Assembly (NCBI GenBank): GCA_002731275.1
Contig: PCBK01000147.1
Coordinates: forward strand, 1 to 60,187
Direction: 5' to 3'
Length of the DNA: 60,187 bases
Source: Deltaproteobacteria bacterium
GTDB taxonomy: Bacteria; Myxococcota_C; UBA6777
Part shown: piece after piece, positions 44,063 through 53,386 of the stretch
How the letters are laid out: each line of letters starts with the position of its first letter
How positions within the stretch are numbered: position 1 is the stretch's first letter
The notes under the pieces: generated by a model
Seen by the model: only the letters and a program-made list of their open reading frames with translations
Database searches by the model: none
What the model was told of the DNA's origin: nothing
Translations under genes and position numbers: made by a program

Positions 44063-45820
44063 ATGGCCAATCAAGATAAACCCAAAAGTAATCGGCGTCG
44101 TTCGTTGTTGGTGCGCGAGTCCGCGCTCTCGACACATGTGCAAAAAGCCCAAGAGGATAAAAAACAACGCGGCACGCGTACTGGGAAATCCCTCCTGAAA
44201 CAAGGTGCTTATGACGAGAGTGAGTTGGCAAACTTTCTCAGCAAGCAGTACAAGGTTCCAGCTGTTAACCTCGATGATTTCGAGATCGAAGACGATGTAC
44301 TCAAGCTGATCCCACGTGACATCGTGATGAAGCACCAGGCGATCCCCCTTAGCCGTGTTGCAAACTCGCTCATCGTCGGTATGGTCGATCCCTCCAATAT
44401 CTTTGCGATCGACGACTTGAAGTTTATCACAGGCTACAACATCGATGTTGTCGTCACGACAGAATCTTCCTTCGAAGCCGCACTCGACAAGTACTATCCC
44501 CAACCCGAGCAATCATCTGGACACGATGACTCCTTGCCCGAATTCACCATGGAAGATCTCATGGATGAATTTGAAGAGGATGAGGTCGATTACGTCGATG
44601 ATGAAAACGACAACACCAATATCTTCGACCTCGAAAAATCAGCAGAAGATGCACCTGTCGTCAAACTCGTCAACTTGATCTTGCTCGACGCGATCCGCAA
44701 AGGCGCCTCCGATATTCACGTCGAAATCTACGAGAAAGAGATGCGTGTTCGTTATCGCGTCGATGGTGTCCTCTACGAGGTGATGAAGCCTCCCTTCAAA
44801 TTGCGCCACGCGATCACCTCTCGTCTCAAGATTATGTCACAGCTCGACATCGCTGAGCGACGTCTGCCCCAGGATGGTCGGATCAAACTCAAGCTCGGAA
44901 AAGGCCGCGAGATGGACTTCCGGGTCTCTGTCCTCCCGACGCTCTTTGGTGAGAAAACGGTCCTTCGTCTGCTCGACAAATCGAACCTCCAGCTCGACAT
45001 GACCAAGCTCGGCTTCTTCCCACAGCAGATCACTGACTTTCAAGATGCGATCGGTCGACCCTTTGGGATGGTCCTCGTTACAGGTCCTACAGGATCCGGA
45101 AAGACGACGACACTCTACTCCGCGATGTCCGACCTCAACAAACCCGGTGTCAATATCTCTACCGCCGAAGACCCCGTTGAATTTAACCTTATGGGAATCA
45201 ACCAGGTCCAACAGCACGATGATATTGGACTGAACTTTGCGGCCACATTGCGTTCCTTCTTGCGTCAGGATCCAGACATCATCATGGTGGGGGAGATTCG
45301 AGACTTTGAGACCGCCGAGATCGCGATTAAAGCAGCTCTCACCGGTCACCTTGTCCTCTCTACTCTTCACACCAACGACGCGCCAAGTACGGTCAACCGT
45401 CTGCTCAACATGGGTATCGAACCCTTCCTCGTTACAGCTGCGACAAACCTCATCCTCGCACAGCGTCTTGGACGTCGTATTCACGGTGACTGTTCCCGTG
45501 TCATCGATGTGGATCGCGAGACCTTGCTCGAACTCGGTATTCCCGAAGAAGAGATCGGTACCTTCGATGTCAAAGAGGGTGCAGGCTGCGATATCTGTTC
45601 GGGTATGGGTTACAAAGGTCGTATGGCCTTCTACGAAGTTATGCCTATGTATGATGGTCTCAAAGACATGGTCCTCAGTGGTGCCTCCAACATGGAGCTG
45701 AAGGCGACAGCGATGCAGCTCGGTATGTACACCCTCCGTATGTCTGCGCTTGCACGCTTGAAAGAGGGCTTCACGACCATCGCAGAAGTTGTACGTAACA
45801 CCGCGCCTGACAAGTTTTAG
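44063..45820 (+). CDS. pilB: type IV pilus assembly ATPase PilB
   Basis: 585 residues from the ATG at 44063 (AAGGA 7 nt upstream). The N-terminal MshEN domain carries a good 24-residue signature, Arg39 to Gln62 (GKSLLKQGAYDESELANFL in part) with Gly at motif positions 3 and 10, so c-di-GMP binding is plausible. The ATPase has a Walker A GPTGSGKTTT, Asp box, Walker B GEIRDFET and His box STLHTNDA. The zinc site is unusual: the first CxxC is HGDC, while the second is CDIC. The protein powers pilus extension. pilT follows; pilC is not in the window. Confidence 0.96.
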   Translation: MANQDKPKSNRRRSLLVRESALSTHVQKAQEDKKQRGTRTGKSLLKQGAYDESELANFLSKQYKVPAVNLDDFEIEDDVLKLIPRDIVMKHQAIPLSRVANSLIVGMVDPSNIFAIDDLKFITGYNIDVVVTTESSFEAALDKYYPQPEQSSGHDDSLPEFTMEDLMDEFEEDEVDYVDDENDNTNIFDLEKSAEDAPVVKLVNLILLDAIRKGASDIHVEIYEKEMRVRYRVDGVLYEVMKPPFKLRHAITSRLKIMSQLDIAERRLPQDGRIKLKLGKGREMDFRVSVLPTLFGEKTVLRLLDKSNLQLDMTKLGFFPQQITDFQDAIGRPFGMVLVTGPTGSGKTTTLYSAMSDLNKPGVNISTAEDPVEFNLMGINQVQQHDDIGLNFAATLRSFLRQDPDIIMVGEIRDFETAEIAIKAALTGHLVLSTLHTNDAPSTVNRLLNMGIEPFLVTAATNLILAQRLGRRIHGDCSRVIDVDRETLLELGIPEEEIGTFDVKEGAGCDICSGMGYKGRMAFYEVMPMYDGLKDMVLSGASNMELKATAMQLGMYTLRMSALARLKEGFTTIAEVVRNTAPDKF

Positions 45821-45906
45821 TGGGTTTGGCATCGCGGTATGTTCCCTGCTATGATTGTGGGGGACAACGCGGTCTTCTTCTTGAGGTTTGAGGACGCTAT
45901 GAGGAA

Positions 45907-45928
45907 AAAGCCCTTTACGAGGGGCTTT
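45907..45928 (+). terminator. weak hairpin after pilB
   Basis: AAAGCCC and GGGCTTT enclose an 8-nt loop, 87 bp after pilB, without a T-run. It lies in the 247-bp gap before pilT and could limit read-through. Confidence 0.4.
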
Positions 45929-46067
45929 GATTGCTGTTTCTTAACCTCCCCCCTTATGTGTGGACACTACCTGCACACTCATCTTTGTTTTCGCTTCGTA
46001 TCCACCGCGTGTAGACAGTCATTTTTTCTTTTGACATCCTTTGTCTCATTCTATCATTGGAGTGGAT

Positions 46068-47207
46068 ATGTCTGACGATACCCTGCAGCCCTCCGAAAGC
46101 AACGTCACCCTCAAGCAGCTCCTCAGAGAGATGGTGCAACACGACGCCTCTGACCTTCATATCACTGTAGGATCGCCTCCTTGTCTTCGCGTCCATGGGA
46201 ACCTTGTGAGTCTCAACTATCCCCCCATGAAGCCCAGCGAGACCAAGCAGCTATGTCTGAGTGTCTTGAAAAAGGAACAGAAGGAAGAGTTTGGGCGTAG
46301 TCTGGAGCTCGATCTGTCTTTTGGTGTAAGAGGGCTCGGTCGCTTTCGCGCCAACTTGTTCATGCAACGAAGCGCTGTGAGTGGGACATTTCGAAGTATC
46401 CCATTTAAAATTCGTACACTTGATGAGCTTGGTGTTCCCAAGATTGCGAGTGAACTAGCTCGTCGACCCAATGGGTTGGTCCTCGTGACAGGACCAACCG
46501 GAAGCGGCAAATCGACGACGCTGGCTGCTTTGATCGATATTATCAACCACCAAAGGTATGGTCATATCGTAACGATTGAAGATCCGATTGAGTATCTGCA
46601 CCAACATCGCAATTGTATCATCAACCAACGCGAGGTTGGGACAGATACTCACTCCTTCTCGATTGCAATTCGTCGCGTGTTGCGTCAGGACCCCGATGTC
46701 GTGCTGATTGGTGAGATGCGCGATCTCGAAAGTATCGAGGCCACACTCACCCTTGCAGAAACGGGTCACCTCGTCCTCGCCTCACTGCACACGAACTCTG
46801 CCATCCAGACGGTCAACCGAATCGTCGATGTCTTCCCACCCCATCAGCAGCAACAGATCCGTATACAACTCTCCTACGTCCTCGAAGGCGTTATCTGTCA
46901 GCAACTCATGCACAAGGTCGGTGGGGGACGGATTCTCGCGAGTGAGGTGCTCATCTGCAATCCTGCCATTCGAAACTTGATTCGCGATGACAAACTTCAC
47001 CAGATCTACACACAAATGCAGGTCGGACAAGGCAAACATGGTATGATGACGATGAACCAATCGCTATACGACCTCTACATGAGAAAGCTCATCTCCTGGG
47101 AAGACGCTCTAGGTCGTAGTCCCGACTCTACTGAGCTAAAACAGATGACAACCCATTCCTCTGCGCAGAAGATGAAGTCACATCCCCGTTCCCCGAAAGG
47201 CAGCTAA
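46068..47207 (+). CDS. pilT: type IV pilus retraction ATPase PilT-like
   Basis: 379 residues from the ATG at 46068 (GGAG 5-8 nt upstream). It has no MshEN domain, as usual for PilT. Motifs are SDLHITVGSPP, TGPTGSGKST (Walker A), VTIEDPIEY (Asp box), RQDPDVVLIGEMRD (Walker B) and LASLHTN (His box). It depolymerises the pilus for twitching; PilT/PilU cannot be told apart here. The last ~25 residues are Ser/Lys-rich and poorly conserved. Confidence 0.93.
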   Translation: MSDDTLQPSESNVTLKQLLREMVQHDASDLHITVGSPPCLRVHGNLVSLNYPPMKPSETKQLCLSVLKKEQKEEFGRSLELDLSFGVRGLGRFRANLFMQRSAVSGTFRSIPFKIRTLDELGVPKIASELARRPNGLVLVTGPTGSGKSTTLAALIDIINHQRYGHIVTIEDPIEYLHQHRNCIINQREVGTDTHSFSIAIRRVLRQDPDVVLIGEMRDLESIEATLTLAETGHLVLASLHTNSAIQTVNRIVDVFPPHQQQQIRIQLSYVLEGVICQQLMHKVGGGRILASEVLICNPAIRNLIRDDKLHQIYTQMQVGQGKHGMMTMNQSLYDLYMRKLISWEDALGRSPDSTELKQMTTHSSAQKMKSHPRSPKGS

Positions 47208-47310
47208 CGACCCACGTATGTGAAACCCATAGTTTCGTCGATTTTTCTGTATGTGGGCGTTCGATGAACCCTGCTACAAGTAAGCATTGCATCCAAAAGT
47301 GGAGTGTGTG

Positions 47311-50300
47311 ATGGCCACATTAAAAAGTTTCGAAAGTATCCCTTGTTGGCAACAATCTCGTGAACTCAATTGTGCTCTCTACGAGATCATTGAGTCCAGT
47401 CGTCTCGCAAAAGAGGGCGTGCTATCTCAGCAATTGCGTGAAGCCGCGTTGGATGCGATGTCAAGTATCGCACAAGGTATCGAAGAAGCCGATGAATCCT
47501 TGCTGCAAAGGCTGATGCAGTCTGTTGGAGCTGTCTGCAAATTTAAGTCCTTGTTGTACCTCTGCCTCGATTTGGAGCTTGCGCAGCCTGCTGTACTCGA
47601 AACACTCCTCGACGCCAGCGATGCTTTGCGTAGCGCGTTGTTAACGTGGCGTGTGCAAATTCTCCAGGGACTTTACGAGCCTGTGACCAAAACGGTCGGA
47701 CACGCTGGTGGGACTGCTGCGCTGGCTCCAACACCTCCTCCTGCCCAAAAGCCTCAAGCTGCGCAACCCCAAGCTGTGCAACCCCAAGCTACGCAACCCC
47801 AAGCTGCGCAACCCCAGGCTGCGCAACCCCAAGCTACGCAACCCCAAGCTGTGCAACCCCAGGCAGTGCAACCTCAGGCTGCACCCGCAGCAAGACCTCC
47901 CCAAGCGATGCCACCCCAGACGACACCGTCTTCTGCGCAGCTTCCTGCATCTGGAGGTGCTGGACAACCTCCGTTGCCAGCGAATCTTCCACCTCTTGTG
48001 CCTGCTGGTATGCCTCCTATGCCTGCGATGCCACCTGTTCCTGCGGCCAATATGTCCGGGCAACCACTGATGCCCCCCAATATGTTGGCGACACTACCAC
48101 CTCTTCAAGCACCTCAGCAGCCTCCTGTTGCACAAGCACCTCAGCAGCCTCCTGTTGCACAAGCTCCTCAGCAGCCTCCTGTTGCACAAGCTCCTCAACA
48201 ACCTCCTGTTGCACAGCCTGCTCCGGTACAGCCTGCACCTGTGGCTGAGGAACCTGCGACAGCAGCGCCTGTGTCAACGACAGAAGCGCCTTCAGGTCCT
48301 GCGAGTGCACTCAAGCCCGAAGAGTCCTCTGAAAGTGCAACACCAGAGCCACAAGCCGAAGCACAAAGTCAGGAAGAATCCAATGAGGCTGCAACCGAAG
48401 AGCCTGTTGTTGAGCAAGAAACACCGAAGAAAGCACCTGCTGTGACACATGAGAGCGAGACTGTGAAGGCTCCTGCTCACGTCGAGAAAGCAAGCGAAAA
48501 AGGGTCCGAAAAAACACCAGCCCCAACAACGCTCTCTGGTGTTCTCGACAGTGTGACAGCAGGAGGGGATATGCTCGCGGCGCTGGATTCGGCGATCGCG
48601 ACGGGTGAATTTGCCACAACCAAGAAAAAAGACCTCACGCCAGAGCTACCACAAGCCGATGAAGCGGAGAAAAAAGAATCCAGTCCCACAGAAGAGGCTG
48701 ATGAAAAGGCCGCCAGTGTCGCGACACAAAGCTCCGAAGAGTCAGCAGATGATGACGCCACAAAAGCTGCTGTCAGTGACGCAGATGAGGACGCAAAACA
48801 GCCTCAGGAGGAAGACGAGACCTCTGCGCCTGAGACTTCGGCAGAGAGCGCGACTTCTGAGGATACGACAGCGAAGGCGACTGATGGGACCTCTGAGCCT
48901 GCGAAAGAAGCTGCCGATGCTGGGACTTCCACGGAAGAGCCTGCAGGGGAAAAGGTGGTAGAGACATCCGCAACGAAGGATACAGCCGAGGAGGCCGGTG
49001 CGACAACTGCGACCTCTGAGGCTGCGTCCGAATTGGATGCTGCGCAGGTGTCTGGGGAAGCGGACACATCGTCCGAGAAGGAAGATAAGCCCGACGCAGA
49101 GACCGAAGCTGCTGTTGAGACAAAAGACTCTGTAGAGGTTGGTACACCAACGGACTCAGGTTCTGTCCAAGAAGAAGACGAGACGATCAACACAGACAAC
49201 ACAAGTCTTCCAAAGGAAGAGGAGGCGTCTTCTACGACCTCCATACAAATCAATCACGTTGGTGACGAAGGCGGTTCGACGCTCAAGTACGATTTCAAGA
49301 CAGAAGACCTTGAGGCCAACATAAAGGCAAACGGCGGTGAGCTGCCTCCTGTCCACTCCGTCGAGACGCTGCAATCGACACAGGGAGATGATGAAGAGCT
49401 TGTGGGCGATGAGACGATCCAGGCAAATGCCGACGGGATGGTCTTTACACAGGAAAGTCTTGACGCTGTCCCGACGCCTGATACGGGAGGGGGGGCTGAA
49501 ACACCTGCGCCGCCATCGACGCCGATCCCTGGTGGGATTCAGCGTGATGAGATGACCCAGCAAATCCGTGTCGATCAAGCTCTCTTGCAGCCCCTTGTGA
49601 CCTCGTTTTCTGCAGAAGATCTCGACGCGGACTTGATCTTTGAAGATGTTTTACAATCTTTAGAGGGAGAGGAATACAAGGTTGTTGAGATCCTCAGCCA
49701 CATCAAGAGACTCTTTTGGACGCCTCTTCAAGAGACTTTACAGGGCGGAAAATTCGAAAACATTGTCGCATTTTTGCACTCCATCAACCTGACCCCTATA
49801 CGTCGCGCGATTCGAGAGACAGCACAACAAACGCTTACATCTATCTCCGACATTTATGGCCAGGAGCTGGAGAGCGTTGCGGACGAAACTGGCTTGACAG
49901 ATGGAGAAAAGCAATTATATCAATTGACCGGCGAACGCGAAGAGCGCTTGCTGGGTGATCTGCGTATGCCATTTCGTGAATTTGTCGAACGTCTTGAGCA
50001 ACTTGACACTGCGCTCGACGAGATGCTCAACGTCTTGACTGAAGAGGTCTCTGCCAAAATCGGACATCAAAGACCTTTACTGGCGTTGCCCATTGTCGAA
50101 AAAATAGGCAGCATCGAAGAAGCAACTGGCATTGAGTCTTCATGGAATATTGTGCTTGAAGCAAGTCGGTTAGGATTGACCTCTTACGCGGCTGAAGCAC
50201 CTGATGAAGTCCAAGCCTTCGAGCACGCTATGGAACAATTCATATCCCAGTTTGGTCCGACATACAGCGCAATCCTTGTGCGTGTGTTGGAGATCTGGAG

Positions 50301-50343
50301 CGACCGACTTATGCCACCACTCAAGGCGATCTCACCGTCTTGA
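47311..50343 (+). CDS. 23S rRNA-intervening-sequence-type four-helix bundle fused to long disordered repeats and a helical C-terminal domain
   Basis: 1010 residues from the ATG at 47311 (GGAG 6 nt upstream). Residues 1-125 resemble the 23S rRNA-intervening sequence (S23/IVP) bundle: CWQQSRELNCALYEI, LSQQLREAALDAMSSIAQG and LMQSVGAVCKFKSLLYLCLDL, in the family's order. Then come five-residue AVQPQ-type repeats, Pro/Met-rich sequence, four APQQPPVAQ repeats and about 400 acidic Ser/Thr/Ala/Glu residues, all likely disordered. The last ~250 residues are helical (FEDVLQSLEG, FVERLEQLDTALDEMLNVL) without a known family. It follows pilT by 103 bp. S23 proteins elsewhere are about 120-residue single domains, so this is a major elaboration; its role is unknown. 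Confidence 0.8.
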   Translation: MATLKSFESIPCWQQSRELNCALYEIIESSRLAKEGVLSQQLREAALDAMSSIAQGIEEADESLLQRLMQSVGAVCKFKSLLYLCLDLELAQPAVLETLLDASDALRSALLTWRVQILQGLYEPVTKTVGHAGGTAALAPTPPPAQKPQAAQPQAVQPQATQPQAAQPQAAQPQATQPQAVQPQAVQPQAAPAARPPQAMPPQTTPSSAQLPASGGAGQPPLPANLPPLVPAGMPPMPAMPPVPAANMSGQPLMPPNMLATLPPLQAPQQPPVAQAPQQPPVAQAPQQPPVAQAPQQPPVAQPAPVQPAPVAEEPATAAPVSTTEAPSGPASALKPEESSESATPEPQAEAQSQEESNEAATEEPVVEQETPKKAPAVTHESETVKAPAHVEKASEKGSEKTPAPTTLSGVLDSVTAGGDMLAALDSAIATGEFATTKKKDLTPELPQADEAEKKESSPTEEADEKAASVATQSSEESADDDATKAAVSDADEDAKQPQEEDETSAPETSAESATSEDTTAKATDGTSEPAKEAADAGTSTEEPAGEKVVETSATKDTAEEAGATTATSEAASELDAAQVSGEADTSSEKEDKPDAETEAAVETKDSVEVGTPTDSGSVQEEDETINTDNTSLPKEEEASSTTSIQINHVGDEGGSTLKYDFKTEDLEANIKANGGELPPVHSVETLQSTQGDDEELVGDETIQANADGMVFTQESLDAVPTPDTGGGAETPAPPSTPIPGGIQRDEMTQQIRVDQALLQPLVTSFSAEDLDADLIFEDVLQSLEGEEYKVVEILSHIKRLFWTPLQETLQGGKFENIVAFLHSINLTPIRRAIRETAQQTLTSISDIYGQELESVADETGLTDGEKQLYQLTGEREERLLGDLRMPFREFVERLEQLDTALDEMLNVLTEEVSAKIGHQRPLLALPIVEKIGSIEEATGIESSWNIVLEASRLGLTSYAAEAPDEVQAFEHAMEQFISQFGPTYSAILVRVLEIWSDRLMPPLKAISPS
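47752..47880 (+). repeat. 15-bp coding tandem repeats (AVQPQ-type units)
   Basis: About eight to nine copies of CAACCCCAAGCTGCG-like units with codon-preserving variants, inside the S23-like fusion gene. Confidence 0.85.
48106..48213 (+). repeat. 27-bp coding tandem repeats
   Basis: Four copies of a 27-bp unit including CCTCAGCAGCCTCCTGTTGC; the first two are identical, later ones differ by single bases. They encode Pro/Gln/Val repeats. Confidence 0.88.
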
Positions 50344-50455
50344 GACAGCAGGGAATGAAACGTCCTGTTGTCTCGTTATCGTTTGTGAAGGGCCCCAATA
50401 CGAGAGCATGCTCCACGTGAGCAAGCTACAACCACCCGGCGAGGAGAGGTACCTG

Positions 50456-51475
50456 ATGGCAGCTGCGAAAAGAAAACCTAAAGTCATCGATGTTGATATC
50501 GATGAAAAAGAAACCCAAGCTCCCAAAGAGACGAAAAAAACAGCCAAACAACCTTCAGCTCCACCCTCCAAAGCTTCGAAATTGCCTGTGAAGCGAGCGA
50601 AGAGCTCGTCTCGTGATGTCGCGCCGCTTGACTCTCTTCAGCGATACTATCGAGAGATTGGTCGGCACCCACTGCTGACAAAAGAGGAAGAGTACGAGCT
50701 CGCCGTTGAGTTCTCCGAAAACCAAGATCCACAACTAGCCTACCGCTTGATCACCGCAAACCTCCGTCTTGTCGTGAAAATTGCGATGGAGTACAAGAGC
50801 GCTGTGACCAACCTGCTCGACCTGATCCAAGAAGGCAACATCGGTCTGATGCAGGCTGTGAAGAAGTTCGATCCATTTAAAGGGATCCGCCTGTCTTCGT
50901 ATGCGCAGTGGTGGATTCGTGCATATATCCTCAAGTATCTCGTAAACAATGCACGGATGGTCAAGATCGGGACCACACAAGCGCAGCGAAAGTTGTTCTT
51001 CAACCTACGCAAGGAGAAAGAGAAGCTCGAAGCGCTTGGGTTTAAACCCGAGCCTGCGTTGCTCGCCGCGCGACTTGATGTAAAGGTCGAAGAGGTCACC
51101 GAGATGGAGAAGCGACTCTCGCGCTCTGATGTCTCTCTCGACCAACCTGTGGGTGACGAACAAAAGAGCAAAGTTGCCGACTTTATGGCTGATACAGGGG
51201 TCGATGTTGAGGGCGATGTGATCGAATATGAGCTCCGGAGCCAGATCCGTGGGCACATGGATGAGTTTGCAAAGAGTCTCAAAGAACGTGAGCTCGTTAT
51301 CTGGTACGATCGTTTGACATCTGATGAACCAGTCACTCTTCAGGAGATTGGACAACGGTTTGGGGTCACGCGAGAGCGAGCCCGCCAGATCGAAAAAGAA
51401 ATTACACTTAAGTTTCGAGATTACCTGCAAAAACGCATGCCCGATCTCGACGCCCACGATATGCTCAATTCGTAA
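50456..51475 (+). CDS. rpoH: RpoH-type (sigma-32 family) RNA polymerase sigma factor
   Basis: 339 residues from the ATG at 50456, with GAGGAGAGG upstream; the open frame begins much earlier but would overlap the previous gene. A Lys/Ser-rich N-terminal extension (1-60) precedes region 1.2/2 (SLQRYYREIGRHPLLT, NLRLVVKIAMEY, SSYAQWWIRAYIL), the RpoH-box-like QRKLFFNLRKEKEKLE, region 3 and region 4 (TLQEIGQRFGVTRERARQIE). It likely directs heat-shock or developmental genes; myxobacterial paralogs with specialised roles are known, so the symbol denotes family rather than proven role. Confidence 0.88.
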   Translation: MAAAKRKPKVIDVDIDEKETQAPKETKKTAKQPSAPPSKASKLPVKRAKSSSRDVAPLDSLQRYYREIGRHPLLTKEEEYELAVEFSENQDPQLAYRLITANLRLVVKIAMEYKSAVTNLLDLIQEGNIGLMQAVKKFDPFKGIRLSSYAQWWIRAYILKYLVNNARMVKIGTTQAQRKLFFNLRKEKEKLEALGFKPEPALLAARLDVKVEEVTEMEKRLSRSDVSLDQPVGDEQKSKVADFMADTGVDVEGDVIEYELRSQIRGHMDEFAKSLKERELVIWYDRLTSDEPVTLQEIGQRFGVTRERARQIEKEITLKFRDYLQKRMPDLDAHDMLNS

Positions 51476-51770
51476 CCTGTCCCGCCCAAATCCCTTCTTT
51501 TTCTTCCATTTTCTCAAAAGTGTTAATCTGAATAGTCACTCTCTGGAGGGCTTGCACTCCAAACAAGGGGCACGCATGTCTTGCGTTGTGCGATGTCTAC
51601 TCAATATGGACGTCGATGTGTATTCTTTTTTGAGTCGTAAAGCATATCGATATTGGTGGCTTATTGGATTTGAGTGGAACTTTTGAGGTGCGGAGTGGAC
51701 CAAATGGCATTATAGTTGCTAGTAAGAGCCAACAGCAAAACAAGTCATGGTAAGATGGAGGAATAAAACG

Positions 51771-52688
51771 ATGCAAAAACAGAATGTTTCTTTGTTTGTG
51801 TTGGTGTTGGTTGGGTTGTGCGCGTTTGCGTTTTCAGCGGAAGCGAGACGCGTGAGGAAAAAGATCTCGCCGAATAAGGTGGCCTTCCACAAGGGCGAGT
51901 TGATTCGCTACAAGATCAAGATCGGTGAAGTTGACGGTGGGTACAGCTACCTGTTTGTGAAGGATGTGAAGAAGGCTGACAAAGACCTGAAGATGAAGGC
52001 GACTATGAAGTTTCGTACAAACGCTTTCTTCGACAAGATCCATCGTGTGAACAACAAGTTCACGTCCTTTTTTGCGATGTTGGGCAAGCGCTTTTTCCGC
52101 TACCGTCTTGATGTTGATCAGGCGGGTTGGATTCAATTGCGTAAACTTTCCTTTGACTCCAAGCCAAAAGCAGGGCGTTTAAAGCTCTCTGTGAAGTCTG
52201 GGCGAGGAAAGAAGTATCGCAACTACAAGTACGAGAAGAAGAAGGCCAAACGCAAGTTTACGCGCTCCTGGAAGAGAAAGTTGCGTGTCCCAAGAGACAC
52301 CTTCGATCTCGTCAGTGGGATTTATCATGCTCGCGCATTGCGTTACAAGAAGGGCCGAAAGTTCTCCTTTCACGTATACTCTGCTGGCAGGCTTTGGAAG
52401 TTGACTGGGAAGATGGTTGGAAAAGAGCGCTTTTATTCAGCGCTGGGTCCACGAACCACCTATAAGCTCGAAGCGAAGGCTTATTGCTTGACACGTCCTC
52501 AATCCTCACGTGTGTTGAGAGTGTGGTTGACTGCGGATCACTTGCGCATTCCGCTTCGGATTCAGGGAAAGGTCCCCTATCTTGGTTACGTCACAGCGAA
52601 CATCGCTGGTTACCGAAAGAGCCTCAAGAGTCGTTACATTGATGGTCGTCACCGTGGACGTCTTCGCAACTTGTTCGGTCGCTTTTAA
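51771..52688 (+). CDS. exported DUF3108-type basic protein
   Basis: 305 residues from the ATG at 51771 (GGAGG 9 nt upstream). Signal peptide (LFVLVLVGLCAFAFSAEA). The body follows the DUF3108 order: FHKGELIRYKIKIGEVDGG, then strands with HRVNNKFTSFF and RYRLDV, and DTFDLVSGIYHARAL, then KVPYLGYVTANIAGY near the end (pieces quoted). DUF3108 proteins are outer-envelope/lipid-facing beta proteins of unknown function. Very rich in Lys/Arg. The next gene starts 49 bp later and is likely in the same operon. The gap 51476-51770 before it has no gene. Confidence 0.75.
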   Translation: MQKQNVSLFVLVLVGLCAFAFSAEARRVRKKISPNKVAFHKGELIRYKIKIGEVDGGYSYLFVKDVKKADKDLKMKATMKFRTNAFFDKIHRVNNKFTSFFAMLGKRFFRYRLDVDQAGWIQLRKLSFDSKPKAGRLKLSVKSGRGKKYRNYKYEKKKAKRKFTRSWKRKLRVPRDTFDLVSGIYHARALRYKKGRKFSFHVYSAGRLWKLTGKMVGKERFYSALGPRTTYKLEAKAYCLTRPQSSRVLRVWLTADHLRIPLRIQGKVPYLGYVTANIAGYRKSLKSRYIDGRHRGRLRNLFGRF

Positions 52689-52737
52689 GCGCGAGAGTGT
52701 GTCGATGGATGGGATGATCGAGTTTGGAGGTAGAGAG

Positions 52738-53268
52738 ATGTTACAACAAAAGAGTCAATACAATCTGGTCTTGTCGCTGTGTGCGATGTGTCTGTTTGTG
52801 TTTGGTTTCAGTGGTACCGCAGGGGCATGGAAGAAGAAAGGCACCCCTAAGTGGAAGACGAAAAAGCGAACCTATGCATCTTTATACATCGCCCAAACAC
52901 CGTTTCCGGGCTCAGCCTCCACGGTCCGGAAGCTCAAGCACAAAGCGTGGAAACACCGTAAGCGTGTGATCCGTTGGGGTGGTGGTCGGCTCAACTTGCA
53001 CTTTATGTTGTTTGTCGACAAAGGGCGCATTTTGGGCACAAGCCGTCTATATATGGTCCTGTTCAAGCCTGGCAGTCGCTCCAAGTACTTCGGCTCACAG
53101 ATCCTACGTGTCAACCGCAAGACACGGCGTTTGACCTCACCGATCTCTTTTGCTGGCAGTAAGCTCAAACGAGGAAAGCGTTACGAGCTCAGAGCCATTC
53201 GTATTCGTGGCCGTGGCAAGAGACGTTACGAGCAGACGATCGCACGCACATACTTCCGTTTAAAATAG
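52738..53268 (+). CDS. small exported basic protein, unknown
   Basis: 176 residues from the ATG at 52738, with GGAGG 7 nt upstream; a longer open frame overlapping the previous gene is not supported. Signal peptide (LVLSLCAMCLFVFGFSGTAGA) then a Lys/Arg-rich domain whose alternating hydrophobic pattern (LNLHFMLFVDKGRILG, YELRAIRI) suggests an all-beta fold. No family recognised. Its charge resembles that of the upstream DUF3108 protein. Confidence 0.7.
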   Translation: MLQQKSQYNLVLSLCAMCLFVFGFSGTAGAWKKKGTPKWKTKKRTYASLYIAQTPFPGSASTVRKLKHKAWKHRKRVIRWGGGRLNLHFMLFVDKGRILGTSRLYMVLFKPGSRSKYFGSQILRVNRKTRRLTSPISFAGSKLKRGKRYELRAIRIRGRGKRRYEQTIARTYFRLK

Positions 53269-53386
53269 CGCTCAGGCGAGGCTGCTGGTATATTTGTCTC
53301 CGCAAGCGTTCCTGCACAAGAGTGTAGGGATATGGTGACAACTTTTGTGCGTACATCGATCATGATGTGCGCCTATTTGTAGCGGG

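Noticed and set aside
50204-50455. Upstream extension of the sigma factor frame
   Set aside because: It overlaps the previous gene's end and has no sigma-factor similarity; GAGGAGAGG precedes 50456.
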